64,000 bases of DNA from an uncultured Lewinella sp. (GCA_937873655.1 CALMYQ010000120.1:1-64000); one strand, 5' to 3'; numbered from the stretch's first letter, positions 43,764-55,507 are shown. The notes: generated from the letters alone by a model not told the origin. A program made the numbers and translations.

Positions 43764-45104
43764 CTAAATATAGTCGCTGATCAGGTTTTCGAACAATTCC
43801 TGCCTGCCGCTGGTCATGGCGGGTTCGCCGCGTTTTTCGGCAAGTTGGGCGAGGTCTTCCAGCGTCAGCCTCCCGCTTTCGAATGCTGCGCCTTCCGGGG
43901 TGTCAAAGGAAGCGTAACGTTCCTTCTTCATAGCCGGGTAGCTGGATTCCCGGAGGATGGCATCCGCGATGAGCAACGCCCGGGCAAAGGTGTCCATGCC
44001 GCCGATATGGGCATAGAAAATGTCCGCCAGATCGGTTGAATTGCGACGGGTTTTGGCGTCAAAATTCACGCCGCCGCCCTGAAAACCGCCGGCCTCGAGG
44101 ACCACCAGCATGGCTTCGGTCAGTTCATACAGGTTATTGGGAAACTGATCGGTGTCCCAGCCGTTCTGGTAATCGCCCCGGTTGGCGTCCATGCTGCCCA
44201 GTACGCCCGCGTCGGCAGCTACCTGAAGCTCGTGCTGGAAGGTATGGTTGGCCAGTGTCGCGTGATTGACCTCGATATTCAGTTTGAAATCATTCAGCAG
44301 GTCGTATTCGCGGAGGAAGCCGATCACGGTGGCGGAATCGAAATCGTATTGGTGCTTAGACGGCTCGGCCGGCTTGGGTTCAATGAAAAAAGCGCCTTTG
44401 AAGCCTTGCTTGCGGGCATAGTCTTTGGCCATGTGCAGGAACCGCGCCATATGTTCGGTTTCCTTTTTCATATTGGTATTCAGCAGGGAGAGATAGCCTT
44501 CCCGGCCGCCCCAGAAAACATAGTTCTCGCCCCCCAGTTTGATGGTGGCATCCAGGGCGTTTTTTACCTGGGCGCCGGCGTACGCCACAACGGAAAGGTC
44601 CGGGTTGGTGGCGGCCCCGTTCATGTACCTGGGGTTGGAAAACAGGTTGGCCGTACCCCAAAGGAGCTTGACGCCTGACGCCTGTTGTTTTTCGAGGGCA
44701 TAGTCCGTGATGCTTTCCAACCTTTTGGCGGATTCGCCGATGGTGGCGCCTTCCTGAATTAAATCAAAATCGTGAAAACAATAGTAGGGTATGCCTATTT
44801 TGGTGATGAATTCGAATGCCGCGTCCATCTTGTCTTTGGCCTGCCGGACAGGATCTTCCCCGGCGAGCCAGGGAAATTTTTTGGTGGGTGCGCCGAACGG
44901 ATCGCCGCCGGTTCCGCAGAAGGTATGCCAGTAGGCCACGGCAAAGCGGAAGTGGTCTTTCATGGTTTTACCGCCGACAACCTTGTTCTCGTCGTACCAT
45001 TTGAACGCAAGCGGATTTTTGGATCCTTTGCCTTCATACGCGATTTTGCCTATTCCTTTGAAATACTCCTCTTTTCCAAGGATGATATTGGATGGATTAC
45101 TCAT
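43764..45104 (-). CDS. xylA: Xylose isomerase
   Basis: 446 residues from ATG 45104 ([18 protein letters not shown]); an upstream ATG in the same frame would overlap xylB. Conserved blocks: [27 protein letters not shown] (catalytic His-Asp), [28 protein letters not shown] (metal ligands), and [12 protein letters not shown]. It interconverts D-xylose and D-xylulose in the cytoplasm. It is the last gene of the GH3-xylB-xylA operon, 17 bp after xylB. Confidence 0.97.
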   Translation of the reverse strand: MSNPSNIILGKEEYFKGIGKIAYEGKGSKNPLAFKWYDENKVVGGKTMKDHFRFAVAYWHTFCGTGGDPFGAPTKKFPWLAGEDPVRQAKDKMDAAFEFITKIGIPYYCFHDFDLIQEGATIGESAKRLESITDYALEKQQASGVKLLWGTANLFSNPRYMNGAATNPDLSVVAYAGAQVKNALDATIKLGGENYVFWGGREGYLSLLNTNMKKETEHMARFLHMAKDYARKQGFKGAFFIEPKPAEPSKHQYDFDSATVIGFLREYDLLNDFKLNIEVNHATLANHTFQHELQVAADAGVLGSMDANRGDYQNGWDTDQFPNNLYELTEAMLVVLEAGGFQGGGVNFDAKTRRNSTDLADIFYAHIGGMDTFARALLIADAILRESSYPAMKKERYASFDTPEGAAFESGRLTLEDLAQLAEKRGEPAMTSGRQELFENLISDYI

Positions 45105-45121
45105 GGTGTTGTATTCAGGTT

Positions 45122-46606
45122 TTAAATAAGAAGTTGTTCGAGATCTTGTTTCCATTGCCGGTAGGCCGACCGGTGAGCCTCCGCATTCGGCATGGGGTTG
45201 TAGACATGCACCAATTCCTGGGTCCCTACCGCTTCGGCAGGCGACGCAAAAAAGCCCGATCCTACGCCGGCAGCCCGGGCTGCTCCGACAGCGCCGGTGG
45301 TTTTGACCATTTCAATCCTGCAGTTGGTAAGCGTCGCAATGGCGGAGGCAAAAACTGCCGATTGAAAAAGGTTGTCATTCCCCACTTTTATGGTGCTCAC
45401 CGACATGCCCATTTCTTCAAAAACGGATAATCCGTAAACGAAGGAGAAGGCAATTCCTTCCAGCGCGGCCCGGAACAAGTGGGCCTGGGTATGCCGGTTA
45501 AACTGGATATTGACCATCCTGGCGCCCGGATCCCGGTTGCCCAACATACGTTCTGCGCCGTTGCCGAAAGGCAGAATGCGCAGTCCATCGGCGCCGGCGG
45601 CAACGCCCGCAGCCAGTTTTTCGATTTCCGGATAGGGTAGGGCCTCTTTTCCCAATTGCCGCCTCATCCAGCTGTATTGAATCCCCGTTCCGTTGATACA
45701 CAGAAGGATGCCGATCCGGGGCGCCTCAGGAGTATGATTGACGTGGACGAACCCGTTTACCCTGGAAGCGGGATCGTAAGCGGGGCGGTCTGTAACGCCG
45801 TAAACCACCCCGGAAGTACCCCCCGTTGCCGCGGCTTCACCAGGATTCAGTACGCCGAGCGAAAGGGCATTATTGGGCTGGTCGCCCGCCCGGTAGGTCA
45901 CCGGCGTTCCTGCTTTCAGGCCGGTAGCCCTGGCCGCTTCTTCGTGCAGGACACCCTGCAGGCCGAAGGTAGGCGAAAGGTCGGGAATCAAGGCCTTGTC
46001 AAGCCCCATCTGATTGAGCAGGAGATCCGCCTGTGACTCCAGCTGGAAATCCCATAAGATCCCTTCGGAAAGACCGGAGGCCGTCGTATGCATTTCACCC
46101 GTGAGCTTATAGCCGATATAATCACCGGGTAACATGAATTTATAGACCTGCTCATAGACCCCGGGTTCGTGGTCCTTTACCCACTTCAACTTGGCAGCCG
46201 TAAAGTTGCCCGGTGAATTCAGCAGGCGGCTCAGGCATATTTTTTCCCCAATGGCATCAAATGCCTTCTGCCCCTCGCCGATGGCCCGGCTGTCGCACCA
46301 GATAATGGAAGGGCGCAAGGGTTTGCCGTTCCGGTCCACAACAACCAGACCGTGCATCTGATAGGCGATGCCGATCCCTTTGACCATGGCGGGATCAACG
46401 CGGGTCTGGTCCAGGAGTTTGCGGGTGACTTTGCAGATATGGTCCCACCAGAGGTCGGAGTCTTGTTCGGCCCAACCCGGAAAGGGGGAGGAGATCTCCA
46501 TTTCCGTATCCGGGTATTGGGTGGCTCCCGCAACCGAGTTGTCATCGGCCCGCACCAGCGCGGCCTTGACGGAAGAACTTCCAAGGTCAAATCCCAATAG
46601 GTACAC
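45122..46606 (-). CDS. xylB: Xylulokinase
   Basis: 494 residues of the FGGY sugar-kinase family. The N-terminal ATPase loop is [16 protein letters not shown], the substrate-binding DSRAIGEG region and MHGLVV block follow, and the C-terminal lobe has [11 protein letters not shown] and [16 protein letters not shown]. It phosphorylates D-xylulose to xylulose-5-P. It is located between the GH3 glycosidase gene (38-bp gap) and xylA (17-bp gap), giving a short route from xyloside to the pentose phosphate pathway. No XylR-type regulator or xylose transporter is visible here. Confidence 0.95.
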   Translation of the reverse strand: MYLLGFDLGSSSVKAALVRADDNSVAGATQYPDTEMEISSPFPGWAEQDSDLWWDHICKVTRKLLDQTRVDPAMVKGIGIAYQMHGLVVVDRNGKPLRPSIIWCDSRAIGEGQKAFDAIGEKICLSRLLNSPGNFTAAKLKWVKDHEPGVYEQVYKFMLPGDYIGYKLTGEMHTTASGLSEGILWDFQLESQADLLLNQMGLDKALIPDLSPTFGLQGVLHEEAARATGLKAGTPVTYRAGDQPNNALSLGVLNPGEAAATGGTSGVVYGVTDRPAYDPASRVNGFVHVNHTPEAPRIGILLCINGTGIQYSWMRRQLGKEALPYPEIEKLAAGVAAGADGLRILPFGNGAERMLGNRDPGARMVNIQFNRHTQAHLFRAALEGIAFSFVYGLSVFEEMGMSVSTIKVGNDNLFQSAVFASAIATLTNCRIEMVKTTGAVGAARAAGVGSGFFASPAEAVGTQELVHVYNPMPNAEAHRSAYRQWKQDLEQLLI

Positions 46607-46644
46607 GTTGCACTGTTTTTATTAACTTTTCTTCAAAATTGGGG

Positions 46645-48927
46645 TCATTCATAGGTAAATCCGGCTTTTTGATCGCCGATCAACACCTCGAATTCGCCGG
46701 GCTCTACAATTCTTTGTTGCTTTTCATTGATAAACGACAGATCTTCAGGCGATAAGGTGAAGTTGATTATCTTGCTTTCCCCTGGCGCCAGTTCGACCTT
46801 GGCGTATTTTCTCAATTTTCTTTCACTTGGCGTGACGGAGGCAAACATGTCGTGGGTATAGAGGTCAACCGCCACCTTTCCGGGCAGACTGCCGGTGTTG
46901 GCCACCGTTACCGAAACCTCCAGGGTTTGGCCAGCTTTCAGCACGGATTTATCCAGTTTCAGGCCTGAAAACCGGAATTCGGTATAACTCAAGCCAAATC
47001 CGAAGGGCCATTGGGGGTCATACCCGCCGTTGTCAAACTCGCCGGCGCCGGGTTCCCGGACGGTTTCTGTGAACTTGTGGTCGTAGGTCAGTAAATCACC
47101 GGTTTGCCGGGGGTATGAGAACGGCAGCACGCCGGAAGGATTGGCTTTTCCGGTCAGCAGATCGGCAATGGCATCGGCGCCGCGGCTCGCCGGCCGGCAG
47201 GCCAGGAGGATGCCTTTAATCCCGGGTTCTATCGGCGAAATTATCCGGGGTCTTCCCTCTGTCAGCACAAGAATTACCGGTTTGCCTGTTTGGATCGCCG
47301 CCTTTGCAAGGCCCGTTTGGTGTTCATCAAGGTTGAGATCGCTGATGATACCCGGGGATTCGGCGTAGGCTTCCTCCCCCAGACAAAGGACTATGAGATC
47401 GGCAGAGGTCGCATCGCGCTTTAGCATGGCCGGGTCGAAGTTGACAGCCGCCCGGTAATCCGGAACAGAGCGGCAAACCACGTTTTGGGCTCCAAGGCGT
47501 TCTGTCAAGGCCTGGACAATGGTTTTTGTTTCAGCCGGATAAAGCGATTCATCCTGACCTTGCCAGGAGAAGGACCAGCTGCCGTGGAGGGAGGCTTTAT
47601 TGTTGGCGCCAGGGCCTGCTACCAGTATTTTCGGATTCCCGGTCAACGGGAGAATATTCCCTTCATTTTTCAAAAGGGTTATGCTTTCCAGGGCGGCATT
47701 CAGCGCTGTTTGGCTGTATTCCGGGCGGCCGAACTGATTTTTGGCAGCCTCTTCAGGGTAAGGGTTATCAAACAACCCCAGGCGGAATTTAAGCAACAGG
47801 ATCCGTTCTACGGCTTCATCGATCCGCTTTTCCGATACTTTACCTTCCTTTACGAGTTCCAGCAAAAGATCATAAAATGAATAATCCAGCGGCACCATGC
47901 TCATATCGATACCCGCATTGACGGCCAGCATAACGGCCTCTTTTGGGGTGGCTGCGATCTTGTGCCGGGTATGCAACCGGATTACGTCTTCCCAGTCTGA
48001 AACAGCCAGGCCCTCGAATCCGAGTTCACCCCTGAGGACGTCTGTGAGCAGGAAATGACTCGCATGGACCGGAACGCCATTCACCTCTCCGGAGTTGATC
48101 ATGATGGTGGAGGCGCCGGCTTTTACGGCCTTTTCGAAAGGTGGGAGGAAGATTTCGCGCAGCTGGGTTTCGGGAATATAAGCCGGGGTGCGGTCTTTTC
48201 CGGAAAGCGGAACGCTGTAACCCAGGTAATGCTTCATGCAGGAGGCGACAGCCGTGATCTCCTCCAGCCCGTCTTCCTCATAGGCCTGAATTACGGCGCT
48301 GCCCATTTGGCCGGTCAGGTAAGTGTCTTCGCCGAAGGTTTCCTCGAACCGTGGCCAGAGCGGCTGCCGGCCGACGTCGAGCACCGGGTCAAAATTCCAG
48401 CGGATGCCGCTTGCGCGGGTCTCTGCGGCCGTGATCTTTGCAGCGGCTTTGACCAGTTCGTCGTTCCGGGTAGCGGCCATGCCGATATTATGCGGGAACA
48501 GGGTCCCTCCCAGAATGTAATTGGCGCCGTGGATGGCATCAATACCGTACAGGACCGGAATTTTATGAGGCGATTCCCCGACAGCAACGTCCTGGATCCT
48601 GGAAATGATCTCGTGCCATTTTGCCAGATCGTAGCCGTACCATTTGACGTTGAGGATGGACCCCACTTTTTTGTCGAGGATAGCGGTGCGGAGTTTGGCC
48701 TCATCAATGTTCTGGTTTCCCTGATCCTGCATGACCATGTCGATGGTGACCTGGGTCATCTGGCCCACTTTTTCCTCGATCGTCATCCGGGCCATCAGGT
48801 CTTTTACTTTTTGCATCATTCCAGCATCGTGGTTTGGGGATGGGCCGGGCTTTTGCTGGCCGGCGTTACAACTGATCAAGAGCATCACGGTCCATCCGAG
48901 TAATTGAAAGCAAGTTGGTTTTCTCAT
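46645..48927 (-). CDS. GH3 family glycoside hydrolase (BglX-like), lipoprotein
   Basis: About 760 residues from ATG 48927 (MRKPTCFQLLGWTVMLLISCNAG), a lipoprotein signal; a longer open frame upstream adds 29 residues without sense. The GH3 N-terminal barrel has KVGQMTQV and the nucleophile aspartate in GFEGLAVSDWEDVI. The second alpha/beta domain follows (GPGANNKASLHGSWSF), then a C-terminal FnIII-like domain (about 655-755). Family activities include beta-glucosidase and beta-xylosidase; the operon with xylB and xylA favours beta-xylosides. It is anchored to the envelope, so it would act on oligosaccharides in the periplasm or at the surface. Confidence 0.92.
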   Translation of the reverse strand: MRKPTCFQLLGWTVMLLISCNAGQQKPGPSPNHDAGMMQKVKDLMARMTIEEKVGQMTQVTIDMVMQDQGNQNIDEAKLRTAILDKKVGSILNVKWYGYDLAKWHEIISRIQDVAVGESPHKIPVLYGIDAIHGANYILGGTLFPHNIGMAATRNDELVKAAAKITAAETRASGIRWNFDPVLDVGRQPLWPRFEETFGEDTYLTGQMGSAVIQAYEEDGLEEITAVASCMKHYLGYSVPLSGKDRTPAYIPETQLREIFLPPFEKAVKAGASTIMINSGEVNGVPVHASHFLLTDVLRGELGFEGLAVSDWEDVIRLHTRHKIAATPKEAVMLAVNAGIDMSMVPLDYSFYDLLLELVKEGKVSEKRIDEAVERILLLKFRLGLFDNPYPEEAAKNQFGRPEYSQTALNAALESITLLKNEGNILPLTGNPKILVAGPGANNKASLHGSWSFSWQGQDESLYPAETKTIVQALTERLGAQNVVCRSVPDYRAAVNFDPAMLKRDATSADLIVLCLGEEAYAESPGIISDLNLDEHQTGLAKAAIQTGKPVILVLTEGRPRIISPIEPGIKGILLACRPASRGADAIADLLTGKANPSGVLPFSYPRQTGDLLTYDHKFTETVREPGAGEFDNGGYDPQWPFGFGLSYTEFRFSGLKLDKSVLKAGQTLEVSVTVANTGSLPGKVAVDLYTHDMFASVTPSERKLRKYAKVELAPGESKIINFTLSPEDLSFINEKQQRIVEPGEFEVLIGDQKAGFTYE

Positions 48928-49121
48928 TCTTCGTCGTTTGAAAAAATGAAATAAGGCTTCGACTTCCGGGTGGTCCGGAAGTCTTTTCAAATGCAAAAAG
49001 AGTTGAGAGGTCAAAAGATGGACCGGGCGATAAAAGTAAAAGTTTTTTGATTGCTGCCCGAAAAGAAATTCAAAAAAATGCCCCGGAATCGGGTCATGCT
49101 GCCGGCAAAGCGGTTTTCAGG

Positions 49122-50129
49122 CTATTCTTCCTCTTCGCGGGCCTTTATGAGATCCCGGTTGACGGCAATACTGGCGTTCAACTCGAACCCGATCAGGAGG
49201 ATCAGCGAGTTGAGTTGTATCCACAGCATGACGATGATGATGGCAGCGATGGAACCGTAGAACTTGTTGTAGGTCTCGTACCGTTCAAATTCATCGATAT
49301 ACAATGAGAAGGCCATGGAGGAAAGCAGGGAAAGGATAGTGGCCAGGGTGGCTCCGGGCGAAAAAAATGAGAACCTTTTGTAGGTGGCCGCGCCGTACCG
49401 GTAAATGACCGATATGCCGAAATAGAACAGGAAAATGATGGAAATCCAGCGCAACATGGCAAAGCCCGCCGTGCTGAATCCGGCCAGGGTGATGTATTCC
49501 GACAGCCACTCCACGATCACGTTGCCCAGAATGACCAATACAACGGAAGCGATCACCAATCCGCCCAAAAGGCCGGTGAGAGCCAGGGCGATGACTCTTT
49601 TTTTCCAGCCTGAACGCTTTTTGAAGGTTACCCGGTAGCTTTTGTCAAAACTGCGCATCATGGCCAGCATGCCGTTGGAAGAGAAGTATCCGGCGAGAAT
49701 GAAACCGAAGGACAACAAGCCGATCTTGGGGGTTGTGGTGATCTCAACAATAAAGTCCAGCAGCGCCTGGCCGGCCGAACCCGGCATGATCTGACTGATC
49801 TCGTCGCGCAAGTATCCTTCAAAACTGGCACCTTGCGGGATGAATTTCAGAAAATAGTTGTGCAGGAACGGCAACAGGGTGAACAAGGCGAGCAAGGCAG
49901 GAAACAGCGACAGGAAAAAGCTGTAGGCTATGGAGTTGGCTCTGGACGTCAGGTCAAAGCTGCGGATCTCGTTGTATACAAAAACGACGACTTCATAGAT
50001 CGGCACCTTGAAAAAACCCGGCAGGGAATGGGTCTTTGACCAATGAAGGATCCGTTTGATCAACGGGTGACTCATCAGGTAGTCTGAAACCTGTTGGTTA
50101 TCCGGTATTTTAATCTTGGGCCTGCGCAA
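49122..50129 (-). CDS. YihY/BrkB family inner-membrane protein
   Basis: 335 residues with six membrane helices, including FFLSLFPALLALFTLLPFL and VIALALTGLLGGLVIASVVLVIL. The family motifs NSIAYSFFLSLFP near the first helix and YGSIAAIIIVMLWIQLNSLILLIGFELNA near the last are present. It was once annotated as ribonuclease BN; its real function is unknown. The start overlaps the thioesterase stop by 20 bp; a start at 50075 (MSHPLIKR) would avoid this, but the longer N-terminus looks native. Confidence 0.88.
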   Translation of the reverse strand: MRRPKIKIPDNQQVSDYLMSHPLIKRILHWSKTHSLPGFFKVPIYEVVVFVYNEIRSFDLTSRANSIAYSFFLSLFPALLALFTLLPFLHNYFLKFIPQGASFEGYLRDEISQIMPGSAGQALLDFIVEITTTPKIGLLSFGFILAGYFSSNGMLAMMRSFDKSYRVTFKKRSGWKKRVIALALTGLLGGLVIASVVLVILGNVIVEWLSEYITLAGFSTAGFAMLRWISIIFLFYFGISVIYRYGAATYKRFSFFSPGATLATILSLLSSMAFSLYIDEFERYETYNKFYGSIAAIIIVMLWIQLNSLILLIGFELNASIAVNRDLIKAREEEE

Positions 50130-50532
50130 AATGTGGTGCGAGTTTTTGTTGGATGAATGCCGGCAGGGGAACTGTTTTCTGGGTTGCTTTTTCTACAAAA
50201 CACAATCTGACGCTGCCTGCGTTGAGGAGTTTGCCCGCTTCATTGCGTATTTCAACTTCAAACGTAATGAATTTATCGGGCATTTTCCGGACGGCAGTTC
50301 TGATCGTCAGCAATTCATCGTAGTAGGCCGGCCGCACAAAACGCATCTGAAGGGAAACAACGGGCATCATGACCCCGTGCTCCTCCTCCAGGTCCTTGTA
50401 CCGGATGCCGAGCGAACGCATCATTTCCACCCGGCCGATCTCGTAGTATTGGGCATACTGACCATAATAGAGGTAGCCCATCTGGTCGGTTTCGCCGTAT
50501 CGCACCCTTTTCTGATAGTCAAAACTGTACAT
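50110..50532 (-). CDS. Acyl-CoA thioesterase (4HBT hotdog fold, YbgC-like)
   Basis: 140 residues. The hotdog signature is VRYGETDQMGYLYYGQYAQYYEIGRVEMMR, with the catalytic aspartate in the TDQMGYLYYG stretch, followed by the strands LQMRFVRPAYYDELLTIRT and KFITFEVEI. It hydrolyses short acyl-CoA or ACP thioesters in the cytoplasm. It is encoded between the arginine deiminase (27 bp upstream) and YihY genes. In many bacteria ybgC goes with tol-pal, which is not seen here. Confidence 0.9.
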   Translation of the reverse strand: MYSFDYQKRVRYGETDQMGYLYYGQYAQYYEIGRVEMMRSLGIRYKDLEEEHGVMMPVVSLQMRFVRPAYYDELLTIRTAVRKMPDKFITFEVEIRNEAGKLLNAGSVRLCFVEKATQKTVPLPAFIQQKLAPHFAQAQD

Positions 50533-50559
50533 TTCGGCAGCCTTTTAACTGACTGTTGC

Positions 50560-51822
50560 TTAATTTCTTTCCAGGGGGCAGGTCATGCAATGGGATCCGC
50601 CCCGCGCCCTCGACAATTCGTTGGAAGGCAGGGTGATGATGGTATTCTTCACTTCGCCGGGGTCGATAATGCCGTCCTGAAAGGCCTTGAGCAAATCCCG
50701 CGCATAAACCACCCTGTATCCGGCTTCTTCGAATGCTTCCTCTGTTTTGGGGTTCCGGTCATAGGTGAGGGCAACGCCCGGTTTCAGGGCAACCAGGTTA
50801 CAGCCGTCGGTCCATTGCTCCCGTTCCTGGTATGGCGATTCACCCTTGCCGCTGAAAATAAAGCGCAGGTCTGGGCTGATTTCTTCCCGGAGGAAATCGG
50901 CGAGGTTGTGATAAGTATCCGTTTTGGCGCCCAGGCGATGCACTTCGACATTGGAACTCAACCCATCCACAATAATGGGCTTGAAGGCCATGTAATCGTG
51001 GTGGTTGATTTGCGTGAAAATGGTGTCGATGTGCATATACGACCGGTCGAGCGGGATATTTACCTGAACAACGTTGGAAATGACTTTTCGTTCAAACAGC
51101 GCGTCGGCCAGCGACCGGATGGCATGCGCCGTGGTGCGCTCGCTGCGGCCCACCAGCAGGTAATCCTTGTTGAGGATCATCGCATCGCCGCCCTCGATCG
51201 AGACGAGCTCCCCTCTTTTGGAAGGCGGAAACTCATCGACTTTGTTCATATTGATAATCTTTCCCATGTCGCGGCATTCCCGGAAGATCGGATGGGCCCA
51301 GATGATGAACCGCGTAATGAAGTTTTCCCGGAACCGGGCTTCCTTGGCCGCTTTTGTGATGATGATGTGGTCATTGACGGCAAAGCCGATATCGCGGGTA
51401 AAAATGAAGTTGGGAATGGGGTCGAAGAGGATATGGTCGTCCTTGGGGTAATAACCGGTGATCAGCACCTCGGTCAATTCCTGGTCGGACATATTCCTGA
51501 GCAACGATTTGAAACTGGAAGGGAGTTCCTCGTAATCTACGATCATTTCGATCATTTCCAGTTTGCTTTCCTCGTCCTCGCCCAACGCTTCCAGGAGGAG
51601 CTGGCCGATCTCATGGACCCGGTCCTCCCCGACAAAGGTCTTTAAAATGGCGGTGAAGACATCGTGTTCTTCCTGCATTCTGGGCAGGTGTACGATGTCG
51701 TCAAAAAGGAGTTCTTCGGCTCGTTTAGGTGTAATCCTGGCGATGCCTTCATCGGGCCGGTGGACAATCACCCGTCTTAACGGCGCAATTTCGGAGGTTA
51801 CGCTGATATTGGATTTGGTCAT
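50560..51822 (-). CDS. Arginine deiminase family protein
   Basis: 420 residues of the guanidino-modifying fold. Features: the N-terminal EIAPLRRVIVHRPD, substrate-binding FTRDIGFAVND, the MHIDTIFTQI histidine block, SIEGGDAMIL, and the C-terminal nucleophile cysteine in RGGSHCMTCPLERN. The enzyme would convert arginine to citrulline and ammonia. There is no arcB, arcC or arcD nearby, so it is not a standard arginine fermentation operon; a related guanidino substrate is possible. It follows the FAD oxidoreductase gene by 29 bp. Confidence 0.88.
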   Translation of the reverse strand: MTKSNISVTSEIAPLRRVIVHRPDEGIARITPKRAEELLFDDIVHLPRMQEEHDVFTAILKTFVGEDRVHEIGQLLLEALGEDEESKLEMIEMIVDYEELPSSFKSLLRNMSDQELTEVLITGYYPKDDHILFDPIPNFIFTRDIGFAVNDHIIITKAAKEARFRENFITRFIIWAHPIFRECRDMGKIINMNKVDEFPPSKRGELVSIEGGDAMILNKDYLLVGRSERTTAHAIRSLADALFERKVISNVVQVNIPLDRSYMHIDTIFTQINHHDYMAFKPIIVDGLSSNVEVHRLGAKTDTYHNLADFLREEISPDLRFIFSGKGESPYQEREQWTDGCNLVALKPGVALTYDRNPKTEEAFEEAGYRVVYARDLLKAFQDGIIDPGEVKNTIITLPSNELSRARGGSHCMTCPLERN

Positions 51823-51851
51823 AAAATTGGATTAGGGCAGGCGTGGCCGGA

Positions 51852-53000
51852 TCAACCGAGGTCCACCACCTTTTCAATTTCGTAGATAGAGTTGATCTTC
51901 CCGGCAAATATGCAATAAAATCGGGGATTATCATTCAGCACGGCAATTTCGGTAGGGCGGCCGTCATCGATATAATTGGCCATCAACTTGGACTTGATGG
52001 TGAACAGCGAGCCGAAATAATTCAGCTCAACTTCGTCGTCCAGGTATTGCCTGATCTGGGCGACCATTTTCTTCTGGTTGGACTCCGGCCTGGCCCTGCA
52101 GTAATTGCAATTGGCCAGGTATTCGGGTTGGCAATCCAGGTTGATCTGCTGGCAAACGAAGGCAGGCGACGCCTCGTAAGAGACCTTGTGATGGGTGTAG
52201 GCAACCGATGAAAGGGAGAGGAGCCCGGATTTGCCGTAAGGCATCATGGATGCGAAAGGCCCGTCCATGATGGTCAGACCGATGCGATCGCCCAGCTGGG
52301 GCGAACTGACCAGGGCGATCTCTGATATCTCGTGCATCAATTCGATATTCCGGACTCCGAATAAGTCGTTGATGGCGTTACTTCCGGCATAGGTGGCATT
52401 GATGACCTGACCGGCCGAAATTTTTTCGCGGGCCCCTTCAGCCGTATTGAGGATTTCCACCTCCCAACCGCCTCCTGCAGCTTGCGCGGCCACAGGCCGG
52501 GTGTTCAGGCAGATCCGGACATTGGAACAGGCTTTTAGTTTAGACCGGTAATATTGATTGATCAATACCGGGTCAAAACTGTATTCCTGGGTGACATACA
52601 GGGATTCAATCCGCCCGAAGTTGATCAGCGGGTGTTGGTATACCGGCTTGCAGGGAATGCCGATAAAGTTGCAGAAGCGTTCGAATTGTACGCCGTCCGT
52701 AAAGGAATTGAATTCGTCGATTGCGTAGTATTGCTCGAATCCGAAGTGAATGAAAGGTTTGTGATCTTCGGTAAAGCGGGCCTTGTTCTCGTCGGACATC
52801 AGCGCGGTGGAAACGCTCCTGGGGTAGTGGTACCCGCCATGCAAACGGGCCTGGTTGACTGTGGAGGCCTTGAGCATCATGCCGGCTTCCTTTTCAATCA
52901 AGCAGACCCGTTGTCGGCGTCCGGCGAGGTAGATGGCGGCATAAACGCCAAAAATCCCACCGCCGATAATGATAAAGTCGTATTTCTGTTGAACAGCCAT
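51852..53000 (-). CDS. FAD-dependent oxidoreductase (DAO-like), unknown substrate
   Basis: 382 residues. The N-terminal Rossmann motif is DFIIIGGGIFGVYAAIYLAGR, with ATSVNQ-like ASTVNQARLHGGYHYPRS following, a pattern of the D-amino-acid-oxidase/glycerol-3-phosphate dehydrogenase-like family. A Cys-rich piece (YLANCNYCRARPES, near 300) is unusual and might bind a metal. The substrate is unknown. It lies between pgk (9-bp gap) and the arginine deiminase gene (29-bp gap) in a single run, which could mean an amino-acid-linked role, but this is only inference. Confidence 0.75.
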   Translation of the reverse strand: MAVQQKYDFIIIGGGIFGVYAAIYLAGRRQRVCLIEKEAGMMLKASTVNQARLHGGYHYPRSVSTALMSDENKARFTEDHKPFIHFGFEQYYAIDEFNSFTDGVQFERFCNFIGIPCKPVYQHPLINFGRIESLYVTQEYSFDPVLINQYYRSKLKACSNVRICLNTRPVAAQAAGGGWEVEILNTAEGAREKISAGQVINATYAGSNAINDLFGVRNIELMHEISEIALVSSPQLGDRIGLTIMDGPFASMMPYGKSGLLSLSSVAYTHHKVSYEASPAFVCQQINLDCQPEYLANCNYCRARPESNQKKMVAQIRQYLDDEVELNYFGSLFTIKSKLMANYIDDGRPTEIAVLNDNPRFYCIFAGKINSIYEIEKVVDLG

Positions 53001-53009
53001 CCGACGGTT

Positions 53010-54212
53010 TTAGCCCTGAATTGCAGCTACGCCGGGCAGGGTTTTGCCTTCCAGGAACTCCAGCATGGCGCCCCCGCCGGTGGATACGTAGCTGACCTTA
53101 TCGTCAAGTCCCATTTGATTGACGGCAGCTACGCTGTCGCCGCCGCCGACAAGCGAGAACGCGCCTGCAGCCGTGGCCGCGGCAACCGCTTCGGCAACGG
53201 CCTTGGTGCCGCCTGCGAAATTCGGGAACTCGAATACGCCCATCGGCCCGTTCCACAATATGGTCTTGCAGGATTTGATGGCTGTTTCGAAAGCGGCAAC
53301 AGCCTGAGGGCCGATATCAAGCCCCATCCAGCCCTCGGGAATTTCGTCGCTTGAGGCAACCTTGAGATTGGCCTCGTTGGAGAAATTGTCGGCTATCCGG
53401 GAATCAGCGGGCAGCAGCAGGTTCACCCCTTTGGACTTTGCTTTTTTGATCAGTTCAAGTGCGAGGTCCGTTTTGTCCTCCTCCACCAGGGATTTGCCGA
53501 TCTGACCGCCCTGGGCCTTCACGAAGGTATAGGCCATGCCGCCGCCGATAATGAGCGTATCGCACAGGTCGATCAGCCGTTCCAGCAGCAGGATCTTGTC
53601 GGAGACCTTTGCGCCGCCAACAATGGCTGCCAGGGGGCGTTCGGGGTTGTTGACCACCCGGTCGGCATTTTCGACCTCCGCCTTCATCAGGAAGCCGAAA
53701 GCCCTTTTATCCGGCGGGAAAAACTGTGCGACGGTAGCCGTTGAGGCGTGCGCCCGGTGGGCGGATCCGAAAGCGTCGTTGATGTAAAGGTCACCGAGTT
53801 CCGCCATCTGCCGGGCCAGTTCTTCATCGCCTTTTTCTTCGCCTTTGTAGAAGCGGGTGTTTTCCAGCAGGAGAACCTGTCCGGGCTGGAGCGCCGCCGC
53901 CATTTTTCCGGCTTCGGGGCCAACCGTAGTTTCGCAAAACTGAACCTTTACGCTGAGCAGCTCTGACAGTCGCCCCAATAAATGCCGCAGCGTGAATTTC
54001 TCTTTGTCGATGGAGCCGTCGGGCAATAATTTTTTCAAAGGGCGATCGAAGTGGGACATCAGGATGACCGAGCCGCCATGATCGAGGATATGCCGGATGG
54101 TCGGGATTGCCGCCCGGATCCGGGTATCGTCTGTAATATGGTATTCCTTGTCGAGCGGAACATTGAAGTCCACCCGAACCAGGGCTTTTTTGCCTTTAAA
54201 ATCGAGGTCCAT
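53010..54212 (-). CDS. pgk: Phosphoglycerate kinase
   Basis: 400 residues from ATG 54210-54212 ([21 protein letters not shown], the conserved N-terminus); upstream in-frame codons are not conserved. Blocks: [47 protein letters not shown], and the nucleotide-binding [17 protein letters not shown] with GGGDSVAAV. The second step of lower glycolysis, forming ATP from 1,3-bisphosphoglycerate. It follows gapA by 105 bp, with a structured element in between. Confidence 0.97.
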   Translation of the reverse strand: MDLDFKGKKALVRVDFNVPLDKEYHITDDTRIRAAIPTIRHILDHGGSVILMSHFDRPLKKLLPDGSIDKEKFTLRHLLGRLSELLSVKVQFCETTVGPEAGKMAAALQPGQVLLLENTRFYKGEEKGDEELARQMAELGDLYINDAFGSAHRAHASTATVAQFFPPDKRAFGFLMKAEVENADRVVNNPERPLAAIVGGAKVSDKILLLERLIDLCDTLIIGGGMAYTFVKAQGGQIGKSLVEEDKTDLALELIKKAKSKGVNLLLPADSRIADNFSNEANLKVASSDEIPEGWMGLDIGPQAVAAFETAIKSCKTILWNGPMGVFEFPNFAGGTKAVAEAVAAATAAGAFSLVGGGDSVAAVNQMGLDDKVSYVSTGGGAMLEFLEGKTLPGVAAIQG

Positions 54213-54230
54213 AATGGTTGAATTGAGAAA

Positions 54231-54303
54231 AGGGTTGTGGAAGAAGCCGAATGTGCGGCGTTGGCCGCCGGGCGACAATCCGGGATGTTTCTTTCACAAC
54301 CCT
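54231..54303 (-). other. Structured spacer between gapA and pgk
   Basis: AGGGTTGTGGAAG (54231-54243) pairs with CTTTCACAACCCT (54291-54303) over 13 positions with one G-U pair, enclosing a smaller GCGGC-gttg-GCCGC hairpin. On the minus strand the closing stem is followed by TTTTCTC. It could be a partial terminator or mRNA-processing element setting the gapA:pgk ratio. Confidence 0.5.
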
Positions 54304-54317
54304 CCGGAGAAAATTGA

Positions 54318-55403
<1,086 letters not shown>

Positions 55404-55477
55404 TTAATCGAACTGGTTGAGCCGGGAACTTTCTCCGGGGCATAAATGTTTTTATCCTGAAAATTTTTTGGGAGAGT

Positions 55478-55507
55478 TTTGGAAATTTCAAAAAAGGTAT
55501 ATCTTTG
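55478..55507 (+). promoter_or_regulatory. tRNA-Glu promoter (TTTG-N18-TATCTTTG)
   Basis: A -33 TTTG (55478-55481) and exact -7 TATCTTTG (55500-55507) are 18 nt apart, about 60 bp upstream of the tRNA. Confidence 0.75.

Noticed and set aside
50116..51645. 509-codon open frame antisense to the arginine deiminase and thioesterase genes
   Set aside because: Crosses two well-supported genes on the other strand and has no recognisable motif.
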